From assembly GCF_019331695.1 (NCBI RefSeq), contig NZ_JAHBBI010000002.1:186001-250000 (forward strand): a stretch of DNA of 64,000 nucleotides, in the 5' to 3' direction. The DNA is from Bifidobacterium pluvialisilvae (GTDB lineage Bacteria > Actinomycetota > Actinomycetes > Actinomycetales > Bifidobacteriaceae). Positions 58,262 through 64,000 of this stretch are shown here, piece after piece. The translations under genes and the position numbers were made by a program. A model generated the notes under the pieces. It did no database searches. It saw only the letters and a program-made list of their open reading frames with translations, and was not told the DNA's origin. Each line of letters starts with the position of its first letter. Positions within the stretch are counted from its first letter, which is position 1.

Positions 58262-58294
58262 TACGCGTCGGACCATTGGCCCGGCGCGTATTTT
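58262..58294 (+). terminator. Rho-independent terminator after regX3
   Basis: TACGCGTCGG (58262-58271) pairs with CCGGCGCGTA (58281-58290, one G-U), followed by TTTTC. An upstream CGTAGTT (58232-58238) can pair with AACTACG (58259-58265), which would block the terminator stem. Confidence 0.8.
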
Positions 58295-58411
58295 CATATA
58301 GTGGGACGTCGTCTGAGCGCTAAGAAAACCCTAGTGTTTCCAAGGATTGCCATGACGTGGCGCGATTACATGGAATATGGGTCAAAACCTACAAAACAGA
58401 TATCAGCACAA

Positions 58412-58433
58412 GTTCACTGACTGTTTACCGTTT
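58412..58433 (+). promoter_or_regulatory. PHO-box-like direct repeat upstream of pstS
   Basis: GTTCACTGACT (58412-58422) is followed directly by GTTTACCGTTT (58423-58433). The 11-bp spacing and GTTYACY start match the direct-repeat units described for actinobacterial PhoP boxes. It is consistent with activation by the adjacent RegX3-like regulator. Promoter hexamers downstream are not clear. Confidence 0.7.
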
Positions 58434-58580
58434 TTGGTCTCCGACCCTCGAAACCATCAATAACCTTGAATTGTCATAACAAAGCACGTCGGCCGTGTAC
58501 GAGTTTCAAGTACAGCACCGAGGAAGACGTGCAACGGGCCCGGACCTGCCGGGCGCGTGACAGATAAGAGGGAAATAGTT

Positions 58581-59717
58581 ATGCGAAAGAATCTTCTGCT
58601 TCGCTCCATGGCCGTGGTTTCCGGCCTGGCGATGTTGGCTTCTCTTGCCGCCTGTGGCGACAACACCTCCAGCAACGGTAGCTCCTCCTCCAGCTCCGCC
58701 GCTTCCGGCGCCCAGCTGAGCGGCGAGTTCTCCGGTGCCGGCGCCTCCTCCCAGAAGAGCGCCGTCGACGCCTGGATCGCCGGCTTCAACGGCCAGCAGC
58801 CCAACGCCAAGATCGCCTACGATCCGTCCGGTTCCGGCGCTGGCGTGACCAACTTCCTGAACGGTGCCGCCGTGTGGGCCGGCTCCGATGCCCCGCTCGA
58901 GGCCGACCAGGTCGAGCAGTCCAAGAGCGTGTGCGAAGGCAAGACCGCCTTCGACGTGCCGGTCTACATCTCCCCGATCGCCATCGTCTACAACCTGAAG
59001 TCCGCTGGCCTCAACGGTGCCGACAAGCACATCAATCTCGACGCCGAGACCATCGCCAAGATCTTCGACGGCAAGATCACCAAGTGGAACGATCCTGCCA
59101 TCACCAAGCAGAACCCGGACGCCAAGCTTCCGTCCACCGACATCACCGTGGTGCACCGTTCCGATAAGTCCGGCACCACCAAGAACTTCCTGAGCTACGT
59201 CAAGGACGCCGCCGGCGACGCCAACTGGAAGTACGAGGTCGGCGAGAACTGGCCGAACAACGTCGGCCAGGGCGGCAAGGGCACCTCCGGCGTGATTTCC
59301 ACCGTGACCCAGGCCGAAGGCACCATCGGCTACGCCGACGCCTCCCAGGCCGGCGACCTCGGCACCGTGGCCGTCAAGGTCGGCGAGAAGTACGTGCCGT
59401 ACTCGGCCGAAGCCGCCGCCAAGGTCGTTGACGCCTCCCCGCAGGACGAGTCCGCCAAGGGCGACAACCGCGTGGTCATCAAGCTTGACCACAAGACCAC
59501 CGAGGACGGCGCCTACCCGGTCGTGCTCGTCTCCTACGACATCGTCTGCCCCGCCTACAAGGACGCCAACAAGGCTGAGTTCGCCAAGCAGTGGCTCACC
59601 TACGTGGTGAGCAAGGACGGCCAGCAGACCGCCGCCGACACCGCCGGCTCCGCCCCGATGTCCGACACCCTGCGCGCGAAGGTCACCAAGTCCATCGACG
59701 CCATCCAGACCAAGTAA
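58581..59717 (+). CDS. pstS: Phosphate-binding lipoprotein of the Pst ABC transporter
   Basis: A 378-residue lipoprotein. Signal peptide with lipobox LAAC (C25), then a Ser-rich linker and a periplasmic-binding-like domain. SGEFSGAGASSQKSAVDAWI and IAYDPSGSGAGVTNFLNG contain the phosphate-binding Ser/Gly loops, with WAGSDAPL, FDVPVYISPIAIVYNL and VVHRSDKSGTTKNF (the R-S-D-x-S-G-T motif) following. It captures inorganic phosphate outside the membrane for PstCA. ATG 58581 follows AGAGGGAA; the frame opens 24 nt earlier but lacks a site. It is first in the pst operon and under the PHO-like box. Confidence 0.96.
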   Translation: MRKNLLLRSMAVVSGLAMLASLAACGDNTSSNGSSSSSSAASGAQLSGEFSGAGASSQKSAVDAWIAGFNGQQPNAKIAYDPSGSGAGVTNFLNGAAVWAGSDAPLEADQVEQSKSVCEGKTAFDVPVYISPIAIVYNLKSAGLNGADKHINLDAETIAKIFDGKITKWNDPAITKQNPDAKLPSTDITVVHRSDKSGTTKNFLSYVKDAAGDANWKYEVGENWPNNVGQGGKGTSGVISTVTQAEGTIGYADASQAGDLGTVAVKVGEKYVPYSAEAAAKVVDASPQDESAKGDNRVVIKLDHKTTEDGAYPVVLVSYDIVCPAYKDANKAEFAKQWLTYVVSKDGQQTAADTAGSAPMSDTLRAKVTKSIDAIQTK

Positions 59718-59730
59718 TACTCGAACGTGG

Positions 59731-59795
59731 TGCGTCCCGTTCGCTTCTTCCGCAACATCGCGACACAGCGGTCGCGGAGAGGTGAACGGGACGCA
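59731..59795 (+). other. Intercistronic hairpin between pstS and pstC
   Basis: TGCGTCCCGTTC (59731-59742) pairs perfectly with GAACGGGACGCA (59784-59795); GCGA/TCGC pairing lies inside. No T-run. It probably stabilises the upstream pstS mRNA or limits read-through so that the binding protein is made in excess over the permease. Confidence 0.75.
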
Positions 59796-59828
59796 TTCGC
59801 ATGAGAAAACCAATTGAAGGAGAATGAG

Positions 59829-60785
59829 GTGACTTCTCAAACGAAGTCGGCATCCGCGGAGTCCGTCAGCGACGGCAAAACGGCCGACAAAGTGTTTAAG
59901 GGAGTGGCCTACGCCTGCGGCATCCTGATTCTTGTCGCACTCGCGGCCGTGTTCATCTTCCTGTTCGTCAAGGCCATGCCGCTGCTCGTCGGCGACAAGG
60001 CCGCCAACCAGGCCACCATCGAGGGCTTCTCCGGTGGCGCCGCCCATAACTTCTGGCAGTACGTGCTCCCGCTGGTCTTCGGAACCATCCTGGTCTCCGC
60101 GCTGGCATTGATCATCGCCTTCTTCATCGCGGTGGGCATCGCACTGTTCATCTCCCACTACGCCTCCCCGAAGCTGTCCTCCGTCCTGAGCGCCGTCATC
60201 GACCTGCTCGCCGCCATCCCCTCCGTCATCTACGGTCTGTGGGGCGGTCTGGTCCTCGTGCCGCACATCTACGGCGTGTGGGCCTGGTTCGCCAAGTACC
60301 TCGGCTGGACGTACATCTTCCAGGGACCGGCCTCCAACCCGCCGCGTACCGTCGCCACGGTCGCCGTGGTGCTCGCCGTCATGATCCTGCCGATCATCAC
60401 CTCCGTTTCGCGTGATATCTTCCAGCAGACCCCGAACCTCCAGCAGGAGGCCGCCCTCGCGCTCGGCGCCACCAAGTGGGAAATGATCAAGCTCGCCGTC
60501 ATCCCGTTCGGCAAGTCCGGCGTCATCTCCGCCTCCATGCTCGGCCTCGGTCGTGCACTCGGCGAGACGATGGCCGTCCTCATGATCCTGTCCCCGGGCA
60601 TGCTCTACAGCTTCAAGCTGCTCCAGGCATCCCAGAGCCAGACCATCGCAGCAAACATCGCCGCGCAGTTCCCGGAGGCCAACAGCCTCGGCGTAAGCAC
60701 CCTGATCGCCACCGGTCTCGTGCTGTTCGTCATCACGTTCCTCGTGAACTATGCCGCACGCAAGATCACGGATAAGAAGGACTGA
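59829..60785 (+). CDS. pstC: Phosphate ABC transporter permease PstC
   Basis: A 318-residue inner-membrane permease with six helices; it partners with PstA. The family EAA-like loop reads EAALALGATKWEMIKLAVIP (cytosolic contact with PstB). ALIIAFFIAVGIALFISHYA and ATRPSVIYGLWG-like LLAAIPSVIYGLWGG are typical PstC segments. The start is GTG 59829, because GAAGGAGA (59816-59822) is well spaced; an ATG five codons earlier overlaps that site. It is followed by pstA after 5 bp. Confidence 0.95.
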   Translation: MTSQTKSASAESVSDGKTADKVFKGVAYACGILILVALAAVFIFLFVKAMPLLVGDKAANQATIEGFSGGAAHNFWQYVLPLVFGTILVSALALIIAFFIAVGIALFISHYASPKLSSVLSAVIDLLAAIPSVIYGLWGGLVLVPHIYGVWAWFAKYLGWTYIFQGPASNPPRTVATVAVVLAVMILPIITSVSRDIFQQTPNLQQEAALALGATKWEMIKLAVIPFGKSGVISASMLGLGRALGETMAVLMILSPGMLYSFKLLQASQSQTIAANIAAQFPEANSLGVSTLIATGLVLFVITFLVNYAARKITDKKD

Positions 60786-60790
60786 CCAAC

Positions 60791-61783
60791 ATGACTTCCG
60801 CAGCAACCAATCCTGAGTTCAAGCGCGGACCGCAGCCGGACTTCGACAAGTTCGCCCCGAGCCGCTCCTACAACCAGGCGCGCAAGTACAAGGACCTCGC
60901 CATGCGAGTCCTCATCTACATCGCGTTCCTGATCGCCCTCATCCCGCTGGTCTCCGTCCTGTGGACCTGCCTCGCCGATGGCTACAAGCGCCTGACGCCC
61001 TACTTCCTGAGCCACAACATGGTCGGCGTCATCGGCGGCATGTACCCGTACGGCGGCATCCTCCACGCCATCATCGGCACCGTGGAGATCACGCTCGGCG
61101 CCATGGTCATCTCCATCCCGATCGGCCTCATGTGCGCCGTGTACCTCGTCGAATACGCGCAGAAGGGCGCCCTGGCGCAGACCATCTCCCTGCTGGTCGA
61201 CGTGATGAGCGGTATTCCTTCCATCGTCGCCGGTCTGTTCGCCTTCTCGCTGTTCACCATGGCGTTCGGCCCCGACACCGTCAACGGCTTCGTCGGCTCC
61301 GTGGCCCTCTCGCTGCTGATGATTCCGACCGTGGTGAAGACCAGCGAGGAGATGCTGAAGATCGTGCCGAACGACCTCCGCGAATGCTCCTACGCACTCG
61401 GCGTCACCAAGCAGCGCACCATCACGAAGATCGTGCTGCGCACGGCCCTGCCGGGCATCGTCTCCGGCGCCATCCTCGCCATCGCACGAGTCATCGGCGA
61501 GACCGCCCCGCTGCTCATCGCATCCGGCTTCATCGCCAACACGAACTTCAACCTGTTCAACGGACGCATGACCACCCTGCCTGTGTACGTCTACAACGAA
61601 TACTCCCAGGGACAGGCCACCTGCTCGGCCAAGGCCCTCACGCTGAACCCGCCGTGCCTCCCCGGCATCCGTATGGAACGCGCCTGGGCCGCCGCCCTCG
61701 TGCTGATTATCATCGTGCTCCTGCTCAACATCATCGGCCGCATCGTGGCCAAGGTGTTCGCCATCAAGGGCACCCAGAAGTAA
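60791..61783 (+). CDS. pstA: Phosphate ABC transporter permease PstA
   Basis: A 330-residue inner-membrane permease with six helices. LLVDVMSGIPSIVAGLFAFS matches the PstA/PstC conserved IPSIV segment. The EAA-like loop is ECSYALGVTKQRTITKIVLR, followed by IARVIGETAPLLIASG. The N-terminal 35 residues are cytosolic and polar. A Cys-containing loop GQATCSAKALTLNPPC is extracytoplasmic. The ATG is 5 bp after pstC, indicating translational coupling. pstB follows after 32 bp with AAGGAAAC. Confidence 0.95.
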   Translation: MTSAATNPEFKRGPQPDFDKFAPSRSYNQARKYKDLAMRVLIYIAFLIALIPLVSVLWTCLADGYKRLTPYFLSHNMVGVIGGMYPYGGILHAIIGTVEITLGAMVISIPIGLMCAVYLVEYAQKGALAQTISLLVDVMSGIPSIVAGLFAFSLFTMAFGPDTVNGFVGSVALSLLMIPTVVKTSEEMLKIVPNDLRECSYALGVTKQRTITKIVLRTALPGIVSGAILAIARVIGETAPLLIASGFIANTNFNLFNGRMTTLPVYVYNEYSQGQATCSAKALTLNPPCLPGIRMERAWAAALVLIIIVLLLNIIGRIVAKVFAIKGTQK

Positions 61784-61815
61784 TCGCCGTAATTCGGAAA
61801 ACATAAGGAAACAAA

Positions 61816-62595
61816 ATGGGACAACGAATTGATGTCAACCATCTGAACGTCTACTACGGCGACTTCCTTGCCGTCGAAGACGTCAACATGAAGATCGAGC
61901 CGAACAAGGTCACCGCGTTCATCGGACCTTCCGGCTGCGGCAAGTCCACCGTGCTGCGCACTCTCGACCGTATGCACGAGATCATCCCCGGCGCCCACGT
62001 CACCGGCGAGGTCCTGCTCGAAGGCAAGAACCTCTACGGCCCGGACGTCGACCCGGTCGCCGTCCGTCGTGACGTCGGCATGGTGTTCCAGCGCCCGAAC
62101 CCGTTCCCCACGATGTCCATCCGTGAGAACGTGCTCGCCGGCATGAAGCTCAACAACCGCTCCGTCAGCAAGTCCGACGCCGACGAGCTCGTCGAGTGGG
62201 CCCTCCGCGGCGCCAACCTGTGGGACGAGGTCAAGGACCGTCTCGACAACCCCGGCATCGGCCTCTCCGGTGGCCAGCAGCAGCGTCTGTGCATCGCACG
62301 CGCCGTCGCCGTGCACCCGCAGGTGCTGCTCATGGACGAGCCCTGCTCCGCCCTCGACCCGATCTCGACGCTCGCCGTCGAGGATCTGATCAACGAGCTG
62401 AAGAAGGACTACACCATCGTCATCGTGACGCACAACATGCAGCAGGCTGCCCGTGTGTCCGACTACACCGGCTTCTTCAACCTCAAGGAGATCGGCCAGC
62501 CCGGTCACCTCGTCGAGATGGACGAGACCAAGGTCATCTTCGAGAACCCGAAGGAAAAGGACACCGAGCGTTACATCTCCGGCCGCTTCGGCTGA
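61816..62595 (+). CDS. pstB: Phosphate ABC transporter ATP-binding protein PstB
   Basis: A 259-residue ATPase that energises phosphate import through PstCA. Walker A GPSGCGKS at 37-44, [17 protein letters not shown] (the PstB-typical Q-loop with NPFP), signature [14 protein letters not shown], Walker [14 protein letters not shown] and switch [19 protein letters not shown] are all intact, giving a typical PstB. It is last in the pst operon; phoU is not in the window. Downstream are two hairpins and a long repeat array. Confidence 0.97.
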   Translation: MGQRIDVNHLNVYYGDFLAVEDVNMKIEPNKVTAFIGPSGCGKSTVLRTLDRMHEIIPGAHVTGEVLLEGKNLYGPDVDPVAVRRDVGMVFQRPNPFPTMSIRENVLAGMKLNNRSVSKSDADELVEWALRGANLWDEVKDRLDNPGIGLSGGQQQRLCIARAVAVHPQVLLMDEPCSALDPISTLAVEDLINELKKDYTIVIVTHNMQQAARVSDYTGFFNLKEIGQPGHLVEMDETKVIFENPKEKDTERYISGRFG

Positions 62596-62820
62596 TCCCC
62601 GCCGTTGGACGATCGTCGAAGGTCGTCGATGTTCGTTCCCGTGGCATAGGGTCCCATGTCAGGCCGCCATCCGTGGCCATGGCCATGGCCTGTGCCGCGT
62701 GAACCGGCACGACGGCGACGATGCTCCACGGACCGGCATCCGAATCAGAGTGCAACAACGGATGCGATGACCATCGCTGGCCGGTCCCACGGACATACGA
62801 CGTCCAACGGTACGACTCTT

Positions 62821-62896
62821 CCCCCGTCGTTCTGTTTCTTCTCTCCGACGGGGGATACCAAGACTCCTGTACTGCCTCGCGCAGACAGGAGTTTTT
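62821..62896 (+). terminator. Two hairpins ending the pst region, the second with a T-run
   Basis: CCCCCGTCG (62821-62829) pairs with CGACGGGGG (62846-62854). Next, ACTCCTGT-a-CTGC (62863-62875) pairs with GCAG-ACAGGAGT (62881-62892) and is followed by TTTTT: a textbook Rho-independent terminator, about 270 bp after pstB. From 62596 to 62820 I see nothing else. Confidence 0.85.
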
Positions 62897-62960
62897 GCGT
62901 TCATGGCCCGTATATGACCCATACGTAAGCCCGTACGGCACATACATGGCCCGTATGTTC

Positions 62961-63830
62961 GGTTTGTGGGTCCATACCAACGGTTTTGTGGGTGTATCAA
63001 CGGATTCGTGGGTCTATTCCAATAGTTTTGTGGGTCGTCGCGTATGGCTTGTGGGTCCGTGGGTTCGGCTTGTGGGTCCGTGGGTTCGGCTTGTTGGTCC
63101 TTACGTTGGGTTTGTGGGTCTGGTGGATTGGTTCCGGCCGTTAGTGGGTCCGGGGTGTTCAGTAACCGTGGGCAAATCCGTTCATTAATGGGTTTGTGGG
63201 TCCGGGATATACGTGGGGACGTCGAAAATCCTGTTTACACGAGCCGATAGACCCACAAGCCTAATTTGGCGGCTTGTCAGACCCACAATCCTGTTTTATC
63301 GTGACCCGATAGACCCACAGCTCGGTTCTGTGGGTTCTGTGGGTCTATCCTAACGGTTTTGTGGGTCTACGCGTGTGGTTTGTGGGTCTGAGGTTTGGTT
63401 TTGTGGGTCTGGTGGATTGGTTCCGGCCGTTAGTGGGTCCGGGGTGTTCAGTAACCGTGGGTGAATCCGTTCATTAAGAGGTTTGTGGGTCCGGGATATA
63501 CGTGGGGACGTCGAAAATCCCCTCTACACGAACCGATGGACCCACAAGCCCGATTTGGCAATCCGATGGACCCACAAACCTGACTTAGAGAATCGTCGGA
63601 CCCACAATTCTGATTGACACGAACCGATGGACCCACAAGCCCGATTTGGCAACCCGATGGACCCACAAGCCCGAATTGATGACTCGTCAGGCCCACAAGT
63701 CCGAATTGGCGGCCTGCTAGACCCACAAACCTGATTTGGCAACCCGATGGACCCACAAACCCGATTCGGCGATCCGCCAGACCCACAAACCTGAATTGGC
63801 AACGACCCGATGGACCCACAAACCCATAAG
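62961..63830. repeat. Large GTGGGTC/GACCCAC array with duplicated core (locus 3)
   Basis: Forward GTGGGTC-type units start near 62966, 62988, 63008, 63030, 63051, 63072, 63093 and 63114 (20-22 bp spacing). A block of about 145 bp at 63111-63256 is repeated at 63400-63545 (offset 289 bp). Each copy contains the core ACGTGGGGACGTCGAAAATC (63211-63230 and 63500-63519), reversed relative to the other loci. Inverted ACCCACAA units start at 63540, 63570, 63600, 63631, 63661, 63691, 63721, 63751, 63781 and 63814, nearly all exactly 30 bp apart. All frames are open because of the 30-bp period; none looks like a real protein. Confidence 0.9.
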
Positions 63831-63869
63831 ACCTGTGTGAATCTGGGCGTGACGGGAGTGGTTGGAACC

Positions 63870-64000
63870 CTAGTCGACGGTGATGCCGCCCACGTTGTCG
63901 CGCATCTTCGCGTTCGTGGGGTCGGCGGGGTCATAGCAGACGACGACGGCGGCGCCCCGATTGGTATGCTCCAGAACCGGCGTCCACCGCTGGCCGATGG
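63870..64000 (-). CDS. C-terminal fragment of an unknown protein, cut by the window edge
   Basis: Minus-strand frame ending at TAG (complement of 63870-63872) and running off the right edge. The visible 43 residues end with GAAVVVCYDPADPTNAKMRD and NVGGITVD. The composition is protein-like, and a neighbouring frame is only a repeat translation. The segment resembles the end of an extracytoplasmic or substrate-binding-like protein, but this is too little to name a family. Confidence 0.55.
   Translation of the reverse strand, partial: IGQRWTPVLEHTNRGAAVVVCYDPADPTNAKMRDNVGGITVD

Noticed and set aside
63540-63830. CRISPR array
   Set aside because: The period is a regular 30 bp, but the conserved part is only about 10 bp and the intervals are themselves similar to each other. 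Orientation flips around a core and there are no cas genes in the window.
63448-63934. Proteins with a 10-residue repeat on the minus strand
   Set aside because: Every frame is open because the 30-bp DNA period is a multiple of three. There is no ribosome-binding site, and composition is that of translated repeat.
1-64000. Prophage, insertion sequence or integrative element
   Set aside because: No transposase, integrase, phage structural gene or tRNA-flanking att duplication was seen.

Overview
The window is chromosomal DNA from a high-GC Gram-positive bacterium, almost certainly a Bifidobacterium. The genus call rests on several things seen together: the argS-lysA-hom-thrB order, an araBDA operon built from an FGGY kinase, sortase-type pilin-like surface proteins, a senX3/regX3-like pair next to pstSCAB, and palindromic repeats in nearly every intergenic gap. 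I cannot name the species from the sequence alone. No rRNA, prophage, transposase or CRISPR array was found.

Layout. 1-5 kb: the end of a DUF559 protein, repeat-filled DNA, tRNA-Arg(CCG), ridA, two tiny membrane proteins and an amino-acid permease. 5-15 kb: argS, an MmpS-like membrane protein, then lysA, hom, thrB and a Maf-Nudix fusion, which is the lysine/threonine branch of aspartate metabolism. 15-19 kb: an acyltransferase-SGNH wall enzyme and a convergent AEC transporter. 19-25 kb: a LacI regulator followed by araB, araD and araA. 25-28 kb: a VWA pilin-like adhesin. 28-39 kb: an unusual co-directional cluster of stand-alone adenylation enzyme, carrier protein, ABC ATPase, very large coiled-coil permease, condensation-domain protein (frameshifted), phosphopantetheinyl transferase, sortase-anchored protein and SDR. 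It looks like a dissociated mini-NRPS or acyl-transfer system with dedicated export. 39-44 kb: 5'-nucleotidase, fadD-type ligase, peptidase C26 and a TPR membrane protein. 45-53 kb: a polyol locus with two paralogous RbtT-like transporters, a xylitol-dehydrogenase-like enzyme, a second zinc dehydrogenase, an AraC regulator and an aldo-keto reductase. 53-62.6 kb: secreted HNH nuclease, mntH, then a phosphate sensor kinase/regulator pair and pstSCAB behind a candidate PHO box. The right end is 0.9 kb of repeats plus the tail of a minus-strand gene.

The most unusual features are (i) the 28.5-39.0 kb thiotemplate-like cluster; (ii) long intergenic arrays built on GTGGGTC/GACCCAC, with exact 30-bp periods and a shared 20-bp core in three places; (iii) a second array family with a 19-bp period and its own core in two places; and (iv) a palindromic extragenic repeat that has become in-frame coding sequence in lysA.

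Calls rest on reading the sequence and family knowledge. No database search was run, so names for poorly conserved proteins are tentative.
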